Below the pieces are notes generated by a model. That model saw nothing but the letters and a program-made list of their open reading frames with translations. It did not search any database and was not told the origin of the DNA. From Bacteroidales bacterium (GTDB lineage Bacteria; Bacteroidota; Bacteroidia; Bacteroidales; M50B96), in contig JAIPAR010000006.1 in the NCBI GenBank assembly GCA_021739985.1, positions 1 to 38,474 on the forward strand: DNA of 38,474 nucleotides, given 5' to 3'. Made by a program: the position numbers and the translations under genes. Below, in pieces: positions 23,587 to 30,893 of the stretch; the stretch's first letter is position 1; every line of letters starts with the position of its first letter.

Positions 23587-24217
23587 CGTTCAGCATCTGT
23601 GTGAGTTGTGAAAATGAAAGTTGCCCCGGCGCGGTTGCTTCGGTCGAATCCGGGTATGCATAGCTAAAAGGCGCTCCCCATTGGAGACAATCCAATCGGC
23701 TTTGACGTCCTCTTTCTCCCATCCCAAAGGAAATAAGATTCTTATCAGGATAAAGGGATTTTAATTTCAATATATCCTTACTATCCTGAATAAAGCATAC
23801 TATTTTTTTAAGGTCTGGTTGATGCTGATTCATCGTCTGTTTGATTTTCAGCAATTGGTCTAAATCCGGAGTTTCCTGAAAATTATGATAGGAAAGAATA
23901 CATTTGGTTTTTGCTTTTTGTAATTCCGGTTTTAATTGATTCAATAATTCCATATCGTCCTGAATATCCAGATCAATCCATTGATATCCGTTTTGAATAG
24001 CATTTCGCAGCATGAATTCTTGCGATATTGGATTCTTACCAGCTTTCCGGAAAGTTGCAATAAATTCGGTGTTAGGATACCTGGCCGGAATGATATGGGA
24101 TGCTAGTTCACCGATTAAATCAAAGCGTATCTCAACCAGAGATGCTCTTTGCAGCCAGACTTCTAAATCCGGAGGGAGAGCGCCTAAACTAAGGCATATC
24201 GAATGGTTGGGATTCAT
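23570..24217 (-). CDS. aroD: 3-dehydroquinate dehydratase, type I
   Basis: A 215-residue class I dehydroquinase, dehydrating 3-dehydroquinate to 3-dehydroshikimate through a Schiff-base lysine. The features are SLVEIRFDLIG (substrate pocket), FIATFRKAG, the catalytic His in CILSYHNFQETP and the lysine in DLKKIVCF, with SFGMGERGRQSRL and GAPFSYA at the C-terminal side. ATG 24217 was chosen; the frame extends to 24271, but that would overlap aroB and add an unlikely tail. The type I enzyme is unrelated to the AroQ form that many bacteria use. Confidence 0.92.
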   Translation of the reverse strand: MNPNHSICLSLGALPPDLEVWLQRASLVEIRFDLIGELASHIIPARYPNTEFIATFRKAGKNPISQEFMLRNAIQNGYQWIDLDIQDDMELLNQLKPELQKAKTKCILSYHNFQETPDLDQLLKIKQTMNQHQPDLKKIVCFIQDSKDILKLKSLYPDKNLISFGMGERGRQSRLDCLQWGAPFSYAYPDSTEATAPGQLSFSQLTQMLNDESSI

Positions 24218-24227
24218 CTGCCTGAAT

Positions 24228-25268
24228 TTAAATGGGTAATATTTTATGAAGATACGACTCCAGCAATTCAAAGCTGCTTAGCTCAACCCGGGGATGTCCC
24301 GGGGATGTCAGATATACAAACCGAATATGATTCCCTGATTTTTTCTTGTCTTTCCGGATATTATGCATCAATTGGTCAGAGGAAGGGAATTCCTCAACCG
24401 GCAAAGAAAAGCGTTGCAACAAGCTTTTCAGCTCATGAGTGACGGCTGGGGAAAGTCCGCAATGAATTTCAGAGATACGTGCGGCCAGCATCATGCCAAG
24501 CGCAACGGATTCTCCATGCGTATATCGACCTTCTTCTTCAATAGCATGCCCAAAAGTATGACCGAAATTAAGTATAGCCCGCAGCCCCAGTTCTTTTTCA
24601 TCTTGCTCAACCACAGCGCTTTTATATAAGACTGATTGCTTAATCAAGCTGAAAAGTGTTTCAGACTTACGAGACCATATTTCCTGGTGTGATTCCCGGA
24701 TATAGGAGATAGCCTCTGGAATTCCAATAAAGGCATGTTTGATGATTTCTGCCATGCCACTGCAAAAATCCCTGTCACTTTGGGTGGCCAGGAATTGAGG
24801 AAGGATGTAAACAAATTCAGGCTGCGTAAATGTGCCAATGATATTTTTCCAGGTACCCAGATTGACTGCAGTTTTTCCTCCAATTGAAGCGTCGGTCATG
24901 GCCAGCAGGGTGGTTGGGACATAGCCAAATGAAATTCCCCGCATATATAAGGAAGCCGCTAAGCCGCCCATATCACCAACAACTCCACCACCTATCGCCA
25001 GAAGCAAAGAGCTTCTGTCAGCTCCAAATTCAAGTAATTGATTTAGAATGAATTGTACGTTCTCTAATTGCTTGTTGTTTTCACCGGGTTCAGTAATCAC
25101 ACAAGGATAGCTTGTGAAGTAAGACTCATATAGTCGATATACAGTTGAATCTGTAACCAAAATAACAGGCTTGCCTGGCAGGAAATGCCGCAAATCGTCC
25201 CAGGAATCTCCGAAGATTAACTTCGAGATTGTGTGGACAGGATTTGGTGTGAGTGTATAAATTTCCAT
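24228..25268 (-). CDS. aroB: 3-dehydroquinate synthase
   Basis: A 346-residue NAD- and metal-dependent enzyme making 3-dehydroquinate from DAHP. The nucleotide-binding GGGVVGDMGGLAASLYMRG, PTTLLAMTDASIGGKTAVN, the metal ligand region GMAEIIKHAF and LNFGHTFGHAIE, and the C-terminal KDKKKSG are all in place. It lies 27 nt after the amidotransferase gene and 10 nt before aroD. aroE, aroK and the DAHP synthase gene are not in this window. Confidence 0.95.
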   Translation of the reverse strand: MEIYTLTPNPVHTISKLIFGDSWDDLRHFLPGKPVILVTDSTVYRLYESYFTSYPCVITEPGENNKQLENVQFILNQLLEFGADRSSLLLAIGGGVVGDMGGLAASLYMRGISFGYVPTTLLAMTDASIGGKTAVNLGTWKNIIGTFTQPEFVYILPQFLATQSDRDFCSGMAEIIKHAFIGIPEAISYIRESHQEIWSRKSETLFSLIKQSVLYKSAVVEQDEKELGLRAILNFGHTFGHAIEEEGRYTHGESVALGMMLAARISEIHCGLSPAVTHELKSLLQRFSLPVEEFPSSDQLMHNIRKDKKKSGNHIRFVYLTSPGHPRVELSSFELLESYLHKILPI

Positions 25269-25295
25269 AGGGATAATAGCTCGTCCTCAAAAAGC

Positions 25296-25865
25296 CTACA
25301 AAGTAATAAAATTCTGTAGCATTTGTTTTCCGGAAGGTGTAAGTATCGATTCAGGATGAAACTGGACACCTGTCATAGGATAAACTTTATGGCGAAAGGA
25401 CATCAAGAGCCCTTCGGGGTTAAAACCGGTCAGGTAAAACTCCTCCTGGACCGATTCGGGTTCAACGACCCAGGAATGATACCTTCCTACTTCGATTGGT
25501 TGGGTAATGCCTCGATATAAAGCTTCATCAGCTTGTGTAAGAAGTAATTGCGTAGGCATTCCATGGACTATTTGGGTCAGGTTCGATAGTTTTCCATGGA
25601 AGCAAAGAGCCATGGCTTGCATGCCCAAACAAATTCCAAGCATCTTCTTTTTTCCCGCTTCCTGGCGGATAATTTCCATCATGCTCCCGGCTTCCGTTGG
25701 TAATCCCGGACCTGGACTAAAAACCAGATGTGTAAATTCCCGTAAGTCATTCAGCCTGGAATCATCATTTCGATACACTTTAACAGTCTCTTTCAGGATA
25801 TCTTCCAAATAATGATGGAGATTATAGGTAAACGAATCATAGTTATCGATAATTAAGAAGCGCAT
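25296..25865 (-). CDS. Glutamine amidotransferase subunit (TrpG/PabA type)
   Basis: A 189-residue class I glutaminase subunit delivering ammonia to anthranilate or aminodeoxychorismate synthase. It begins MRFLIIDNYDSFTYNL, has the catalytic Cys in LGICLGMQA, SPGPGLP in the oxyanion region, RYHSWVV and the catalytic His/Glu in GVQFHPES. Without a neighbouring trpE or pabB the sequence cannot tell TrpG from PabA; one protein may serve both. It is the first gene of the minus-strand aromatic run, so it couples chorismate supply to its use. Confidence 0.9.
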   Translation of the reverse strand: MRFLIIDNYDSFTYNLHHYLEDILKETVKVYRNDDSRLNDLREFTHLVFSPGPGLPTEAGSMMEIIRQEAGKKKMLGICLGMQAMALCFHGKLSNLTQIVHGMPTQLLLTQADEALYRGITQPIEVGRYHSWVVEPESVQEEFYLTGFNPEGLLMSFRHKVYPMTGVQFHPESILTPSGKQMLQNFITL

Positions 25866-26001
25866 TTTTCTAAAAATTTGCCCAAAGTAAGAAAGAATGT
25901 GTTAAATTAGTAGGGAAAAGAATACTAAAATGGGCTGAAATTCTGTTATGACCTAAAATACAGACACCTGGATTTCTCAAACGCTCTTAAAACTTACTGC
26001 C

Positions 26002-26694
26002 ATGAAACCGAAAAAAAGTGAAAGCGTAAACATGGAAAAAAAGAAACCCATTTTCCAATTGATTGGATTGCTGATTGTCCTCAGTTTTATCCTCCTGGCC
26101 TTTGAATGGTCTTCTTCAACGAACCGAATCAACAAATTAGGAGAACTGGGAAATAACCAGGAGGTTGAAGAAATAATACCTGTAATCCGTATTGAGCTTC
26201 CTAAAGAGGAAGTAGTTCCTCCACGTCCTATTCTAACCAACATTATCAATATTATTCCCGATGATCCGGAGATAAACGATGTTTTATTCTTAGGTAGTTC
26301 CGAATCGAATGAAAATGATCGGATTGTAGTCATGCCATCGCCTGATGAAGAAGGAGACCCGGAAATCAGATATATTGTTGAAGAGATGCCGATGTTTCCT
26401 GGTTGTAAAACCAAAGAAGAAACAGACGCAGCTATCAAACGATTCATTGCAAGTAATATTCAATATCCGGAAGATGCACGAACAAATAATGTTCAAGGGA
26501 AAGTGCATGTTTCCTTCGTTATCAATAAAGTAGGAAAAGTGACTATGGTTCGTATTATTCGGGGAGTAAGCGAAGACCTTGATTTGGAAGCATTGAGGGT
26601 TGTTCAGCTATTGCCGGATTTTTCGCCGGGGAGACAAGGAACTGAGTTCGTCAGGGTTGGGTATAATATTCCAATTAACTTTAAGGTTCAGTAA
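26002..26694 (+). CDS. TonB-family energy transducer, copy 1
   Basis: A 230-residue inner-membrane protein: basic N-terminus, one transmembrane helix (residues about 16-34, PIFQLIGLLIVLSFILLAF), a periplasmic linker with PPRPI, and a C-terminal TonB domain (EEMPMFPGCKTKEETDAAI, IQYPEDARTNNVQGKVHV, LDLEALRVVQLLPDFSPG, GYNIPINF). The linker is acidic rather than the Pro/Lys-rich arm of classical TonB. Cys in FPGC is shared with the next gene. An in-frame ATG at 26032 is possible. No exbB/exbD genes are near. The copy that follows is clearly a tandem paralogue. Confidence 0.88.
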   Translation: MKPKKSESVNMEKKKPIFQLIGLLIVLSFILLAFEWSSSTNRINKLGELGNNQEVEEIIPVIRIELPKEEVVPPRPILTNIINIIPDDPEINDVLFLGSSESNENDRIVVMPSPDEEGDPEIRYIVEEMPMFPGCKTKEETDAAIKRFIASNIQYPEDARTNNVQGKVHVSFVINKVGKVTMVRIIRGVSEDLDLEALRVVQLLPDFSPGRQGTEFVRVGYNIPINFKVQ

Positions 26695-26765
26695 ATGAAT
26701 CTAGCATTAAGCTTTTTTCCCTTGGAATAAATTGAATGAAATGCTGTTTTTAAGTATAAAATTAG

Positions 26766-26797
26766 TTTGATACAACGAGTGAAAATGCTTACTTTTA
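26766..26797 (+). promoter_or_regulatory. Promoter of the second TonB-family gene
   Basis: TTTG (26766-26769), a 20-nt spacer and TACTTTTA (26790-26797) fit the Bacteroidota promoter with a single mismatch in the -7 box. The box ends 19 nt before ATG 26817, so the second copy can be transcribed independently of the first. Confidence 0.55.
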
Positions 26798-26816
26798 ACG
26801 CCAAATTTTTATCAAA

Positions 26817-27509
26817 ATGGAACTAAAGAAAAACGAAAACTCCAACCTGGAAAGCAAGAAGTCAGTCTTTCTATTGGCCGGATTTGTAATCGTGTTGAGT
26901 ATCATTCTGCTGGCTTTTGAATGGTCCACGTCAACCAGCCGCGCCGGAGATTTAGGAGACCTGGGAGATATTAATATCGAAGATGAAATTATCCCTGTAA
27001 CCCGTGTGGAAGAAGTAAAACCACCAGAAGCACCGCCTCGTCCGCAAATTACCGAGATTCTGAATATCGTTGAAGATGATGTTGAGATAGAAGATGAAAT
27101 CGAAATTGAAGACTCTGAGTCCGATGAAAATACTGAAATTCAAATCATGGATCAGGATGAAGAAGAAGAAGAAGCTCAGATTTTCTTTATTGCAGAAGAT
27201 ATGCCACTTTTCCCCGGCTGTGCCACCAAAGAGGAAACAGATGCTGCCATCCAGAAATTCATTCGGGAGAATATTAAATACCCGGAAATCGCTCGTGAAA
27301 ATGGCATTCAAGGTAGAGTATTCGTTTCTTTTGTTGTAAGTAAAACCGGCAAAATTACCGACGTAAAAATTCTTCGGGGCGTAGATGCTGCTCTCGATCA
27401 GGAAGCTATTCGCGTAATTAGTTCTTTACCTTCCTTTACTCCCGGTAAGCAAAGAGGTAAACCCGTTCGCGTTGGCTACAATGTGCCGATTAATTTTAAA
27501 CTAGGCTAA
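26817..27509 (+). CDS. TonB-family energy transducer, copy 2
   Basis: A 230-residue paralogue of the preceding protein with the same layout. One transmembrane helix (residues about 17-34, VFLLAGFVIVLSIILLAFEW) precedes a short PPEAPPRP stretch and a strongly acidic linker (residues about 85-120, runs of Asp and Glu ending EEEEEA). The TonB C-terminal domain has EDMPLFPGCATKEETDAAI, IKYPEIARENGIQGRVFV, LDQEAIRVISSLPSFTPGKQ and GYNVPINF. The same length and shared FPGC indicate gene duplication followed by divergence mainly in the linker. The C-terminal domain would contact TonB-dependent receptors in the outer membrane. A strong terminator follows. Confidence 0.9.
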   Translation: MELKKNENSNLESKKSVFLLAGFVIVLSIILLAFEWSTSTSRAGDLGDLGDINIEDEIIPVTRVEEVKPPEAPPRPQITEILNIVEDDVEIEDEIEIEDSESDENTEIQIMDQDEEEEEAQIFFIAEDMPLFPGCATKEETDAAIQKFIRENIKYPEIARENGIQGRVFVSFVVSKTGKITDVKILRGVDAALDQEAIRVISSLPSFTPGKQRGKPVRVGYNVPINFKLG

Positions 27510-27531
27510 TAAATCATATGTTAAGCTTTCT

Positions 27532-27558
27532 AAAAAGCCTCCGAGTGGAGGCTTTTTT
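27532..27558 (+). terminator. Rho-independent terminator after the TonB genes
   Basis: AAAAAGCCTCC (27532-27542) pairs perfectly with GGAGGCTTTTT (27547-27557) around the tetraloop GAGT, with T-run to 27558. It lies 22 nt after the TonB-2 stop. Confidence 0.93.
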
Positions 27559-27564
27559 ATTGTG

Positions 27565-27572
27565 TATCTTTG
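27565..27572 (+). promoter_or_regulatory. -7 element of hflX
   Basis: TATCTTTG, identical to the ABC-F -7 box and likewise followed by CC, ends 19 nt before ATG 27592. The -33 position falls inside the preceding terminator stem and has no TTTG, so the promoter call rests on the -7 box and spacing. Confidence 0.5.
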
Positions 27573-27591
27573 CCAAAATTTACACGCAAAC

Positions 27592-28782
27592 ATGAGTGAG
27601 TACAGCACTGCTATAGAACCCGAAAAAGTCGTCCTGGTTGGGATTATTAATCAAAATCAAAATGAACGCGAAGTACAGGAGTATCTTGATGAATTGGCTT
27701 TTTTAGCCGAAACAGCCGGAGGACTCCCGATGAGACGCTTCCTGCAAAAATTAGAAGTTCAAAATCCCAGGAGCTTTGTAGGACCTGGTAAACTGCAGGA
27801 AATCATTGCATTTGTTAAAGAAAACGATATTCAGACTATTATTTTTGATGATGAGTTAACTCCTACACAGATTCGTAATATTGAAAAGGCCGCTGAATGT
27901 AAGATTTTGGATCGCACGAACCTTATTCTGGATATTTTTGCGCAAAGAGCTCGCACCGCTCATGCAAAAGTGCAGGTTGAACTGGCTCAATATCAATATT
28001 TATTGCCACGTCTAACCCGTATGTGGACTCACCTTGAAAGACAGCGTGGAGGAATAGGTTTGCGTGGTCCGGGAGAAACCGAAATTGAAACGGACCGGCG
28101 AATCATTCGGGATAAAATTGCCAAACTCAAAGAGCAATTGGAAAAAATCGATAAACAAATGGCCACACAACGGAAAAACCGTGGCCAAATGGTTAGAGTT
28201 TCCCTGGTTGGATATACCAATGTGGGTAAATCAACCCTTATGAATTTACTAAGTAAATCTGACGTTTTTGCCGAAGATAAACTCTTTGCTACGCTTGATA
28301 CAACTGTTCGGAAAGTTGTTATAGGAAATCTTCCCTTCCTTTTGTCTGATACCGTAGGTTTTATTCGCAAATTACCTCACCATTTGGTAGAATCCTTTAA
28401 GTCCACCCTGGATGAAGTGCGTGAAGCAGATATTTTATTACATGTGGTGGATATTTCTCATCCCAATTTTGAAGATCAAATTAAAGTCGTTGAACAAACA
28501 CTTCATGAGATTGATGGCACTGATAAGCCCGTATATCTGGTATTTAATAAGATTGATGCCTTTACCTATGTACAAAAGGCTGATGATGATTTAACACCAA
28601 TGAGTCGGGAAAATTATAGTCTGGAAGAAATTCGGAATAGTTGGATGGCAAAAAACAGCGAGCAATGTTTATTTATTTCAGCGAAGAAAAAGACGAATCT
28701 GGAAGAATTTAAATCCCGTATCTATCAACATATCAAGGAAATACATACATCGAGATTTCCCTTCGATAATTTCCTGTATTAA
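27592..28782 (+). CDS. hflX: GTPase HflX
   Basis: A 396-residue cytoplasmic GTPase that binds 50S subunits and splits stalled or hibernating ribosomes. The HflX-specific N-terminal domain (LAETAGGLPMRRFLQ, FVGPGKLQEI, DDELTPTQIRNIE, DRTNLILDIFAQRA) and the GGIGLRGPGETEIETDRR linker precede a G domain with GYTNVGKST (G1), FATLDTT (G2), LSDTVGFI (G3) and FNKIDA (G4). ATG 27592 was chosen because it sits 19 nt behind the -7 box. A GTG at 27562 in frame would overlap the promoter. Confidence 0.95.
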   Translation: MSEYSTAIEPEKVVLVGIINQNQNEREVQEYLDELAFLAETAGGLPMRRFLQKLEVQNPRSFVGPGKLQEIIAFVKENDIQTIIFDDELTPTQIRNIEKAAECKILDRTNLILDIFAQRARTAHAKVQVELAQYQYLLPRLTRMWTHLERQRGGIGLRGPGETEIETDRRIIRDKIAKLKEQLEKIDKQMATQRKNRGQMVRVSLVGYTNVGKSTLMNLLSKSDVFAEDKLFATLDTTVRKVVIGNLPFLLSDTVGFIRKLPHHLVESFKSTLDEVREADILLHVVDISHPNFEDQIKVVEQTLHEIDGTDKPVYLVFNKIDAFTYVQKADDDLTPMSRENYSLEEIRNSWMAKNSEQCLFISAKKKTNLEEFKSRIYQHIKEIHTSRFPFDNFLY

Positions 28783-28813
28783 AACCAGCTGTTTTTATCA
28801 ACGAAAGAGTAGG

Positions 28814-28840
28814 AGCCAACAGGCTTTCTCCTGATTGGCT
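28814..28840. terminator. Hairpin between convergent hflX and SPOR genes
   Basis: AGCCAACAGG (28814-28823) and CCTGATTGGCT (28830-28840) pair over 10 bp with a single bulged A around a 6-nt loop. It sits between two convergent stops, but no T-run follows on either strand, so its role as a terminator is only suggested by position. Confidence 0.35.
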
Positions 28841-28858
28841 ATATCTACCATTAATTAT

Positions 28859-30187
28859 TTATTCTCCTTCGTAGAATAAATACCAGGCCTGGGGATTATT
28901 TTCTGAGATTTTCAGCTCTTTCATCCCTCGAATGGCCGATTCCCGGTCGGGATAAGATTGATAAGCTACCCGAAACAAACCATTCCTTTCGTTCACAATC
29001 TTTGCATCAAATCCACGAGCTCTCAGTTCTTCCACTTTTTTCTCAGCTTTCGCCTTTGGCCCAATGGAGAATCCAATGATATAGTGAGGAAATTGAGTTA
29101 CATTAGGCTGCTGAACAGGTTTGGGCTCTTCTTCAGCAGTGATTTCCTCTTCTCCAAATTCAGTCTCATCATCGGCAAGATTAAGGCTGTCGCTTTGCGA
29201 ATTCAAATTATCCGATTCTGTATTCAGACTATCAACAAACAAGGTGTCTTCTTCAAAACTGGTTTCAGTGATACTTTCTTCCGGATCCATGGCAAAGAAA
29301 GAGGAATCATCAGCAGATTGAGAAACAGTTTGGGAAGTATCACTTACAAAAGGGAGTTGGAAAGGGAGTTGGACAAAATCTCCAACATAAAGAGCGGCTC
29401 CGGAAGCAAGTAATAATAGGAGGATTATTAGAATTATTGTTGCGACACTGGTTCTATCACCTTTTAAAACTGGTTCTATTTCAGATGATTCCTTTCGGTG
29501 GTTTGGTTCATCTGTTTGTGCTTTGTGTTTGGGCTCTGCATGATTTGTTTCAGACGTGTTCAATGCAGTAGGATGAATTGGCTCATGGCTCGTTTCTTCA
29601 AACGCCATCGCTTCGTTTAAGTCTGGTTCTTTGTGAGTTTCTTGAGAACTCAAATCCGAGTTTAAGCTTGGATTTTCGCTAGTTTCAAGAGAGCTAAATT
29701 CCATAGCTTGAGTAGAATCTTCCGGCATAGGAGAGTCGTACTGAAAATCAGTTTCCAAATCGGGATTAGCTAGAGGAGTTACTTCCGAAATAAACAGTTT
29801 AGGTTTGGTTTTAAACAAACGGTCTTCGTAGGGTACAGCTGCCGGATCTTGAGTTTGAACAAAACTTATTTTCCCTTGAGCATCCTGATGCAGTACTCCC
29901 ATTTGAAAAAGCTCAAAACTGCCATTCAATTTTAACTCCGTTTTCAATTGTTTGAGAAAATCTGCTAGTAAATGAGATGCAGTGTCTTTACTAACTCCTT
30001 CACTATCAGCAATAAAATCGACTAATAATCCATCATTAAAACGCAGAAAATCATTAAATGAAATAACAAATTTACCCGTGGTATGTTCTTCGGTTTGATA
30101 CTCTTGTTTCATTAAAAAAGCGCCAAAATCGGGAATGATAACTCTGCTTTTTTCCCGTAGCATGTCAAAAATATAGGAATCAATCAT
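28859..30187 (-). CDS. HU/CCDC81-like and SPOR-domain envelope protein
   Basis: A 442-residue single-pass membrane protein. Residues 1-110 (MIDSYIFDMLREKSRVIIPDFG, then a GVSKDTASHLLADFL helix and GSFELFQMGVLHQD) match the HU-CCDC81-like tandem domain found at the N-terminus of Bacteroidota SPOR proteins. A Glu/Ser/His-rich linker follows, then a transmembrane helix at 248-268. An acidic periplasmic linker leads to a C-terminal SPOR domain (residues about 365-440: HYIIGFSIGPKAKAEKKVEEL, FRVAYQSYPDRESAIRGM). SPOR domains bind denuded septal peptidoglycan, so a role in division or cell-wall organisation is expected. Its start overlaps the preceding lipoprotein stop by 4 nt. Confidence 0.87.
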   Translation of the reverse strand: MIDSYIFDMLREKSRVIIPDFGAFLMKQEYQTEEHTTGKFVISFNDFLRFNDGLLVDFIADSEGVSKDTASHLLADFLKQLKTELKLNGSFELFQMGVLHQDAQGKISFVQTQDPAAVPYEDRLFKTKPKLFISEVTPLANPDLETDFQYDSPMPEDSTQAMEFSSLETSENPSLNSDLSSQETHKEPDLNEAMAFEETSHEPIHPTALNTSETNHAEPKHKAQTDEPNHRKESSEIEPVLKGDRTSVATIILIILLLLLASGAALYVGDFVQLPFQLPFVSDTSQTVSQSADDSSFFAMDPEESITETSFEEDTLFVDSLNTESDNLNSQSDSLNLADDETEFGEEEITAEEEPKPVQQPNVTQFPHYIIGFSIGPKAKAEKKVEELRARGFDAKIVNERNGLFRVAYQSYPDRESAIRGMKELKISENNPQAWYLFYEGE

Positions 30188-30720
30188 AATGATAATGAAT
30201 TGATGATGCTATCAACCTGATTAGATACACTATGATATAATCCTTCTTGAAATTTGAGGTTTTCAAGGGTCTTTTCAGCATTAAAACTTAATTGTTTCAT
30301 TATTTCTGTTTCAGATTGAATATAAGACTCAATTAGACTGTCAGCAATTAAATCGTGTTTTAAGTCATGACGTAAATTAGTAAGCTGTACCTGACTTTCT
30401 TCAAACTGATGAATTAAGGTTTTACAGGCTGGAATTCCCCGTTTGAAAGCTTTTTGGACATCTCCCATGGCCGTGAGATTACGCAGGTAGGCGGTTGCGT
30501 CTTGCAAATTGGGTTCGATTTTTTTCAACTTGGCAAACGTCTCAGAAGACTCATTTAAGTTCAGTTCGAGGGTTTCAAAGTCAAGGGATTTCAATTGAGT
30601 CAACAGGGAATCTTGTTTCAAAAGAAGTTGATCGATTCTGGAAATTTCTTCTTTATGGCTTGAAGAGCAGGAAAAGCCCAAAACCAAAATTGAAATCATC
30701 AGAAAAGAAATAGATTTCAT
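30184..30720 (-). CDS. Small helical lipoprotein of unknown function
   Basis: A 178-residue protein with an export signal (SISFLMISILVLGFSC) ending in a Cys that could be lipidated, although GFSC is a relaxed lipobox. The rest is almost all alpha-helical, with heptad-like patterns (RIDQLLLKQDSLLTQLKSL, ETFAKLKKIE, IMKQLSFNAEKTLENLKF), predicting coiled coils in the periplasm. The frame can be extended to 30750, but ATG 30720 gives a clean signal. It overlaps the HU/SPOR gene by 4 nt (ATGA), so the two are translationally coupled and may work together at the septum. No family was recognised. Confidence 0.75.
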   Translation of the reverse strand: MKSISFLMISILVLGFSCSSSHKEEISRIDQLLLKQDSLLTQLKSLDFETLELNLNESSETFAKLKKIEPNLQDATAYLRNLTAMGDVQKAFKRGIPACKTLIHQFEESQVQLTNLRHDLKHDLIADSLIESYIQSETEIMKQLSFNAEKTLENLKFQEGLYHSVSNQVDSIINSLSL

Positions 30721-30870
30721 GATAATTGATTGATATTCAATGCGTTTCATGTTAGTTGATAGTGTTTGATATAAGGAAGTAAAGGTAGTAGTTTAGCTTA
30801 ATCTCTGCAATTGAAAAATATTTAATTAAGATTTTATGTGGATTTCATGCAAGCTTTATACTCAAAATTA

Positions 30871-30878
30871 TACCTTTA
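30871..30878 (+). promoter_or_regulatory. Possible -7 element of lpxK
   Basis: TACCTTTA differs from TAnnTTTG at the final base and ends 15 nt before ATG 30894, the same placement as in parD. No TTTG is present at the expected -33 distance. Confidence 0.3.
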
Positions 30879-30893
30879 GACAATTTTTAAGGC

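Noticed and set aside
24218-24271. Longer aroD start at 24271
   Set aside because: It would add a basic aromatic N-terminal tail overlapping aroB; ATG 24217 gives the normal start and a 10-nt gap.
25866-25925. TTACTTTG-like box upstream of the amidotransferase gene
   Set aside because: The second base deviates from TAnnTTTG and no -33 element is at the right distance, so it was not called a promoter.
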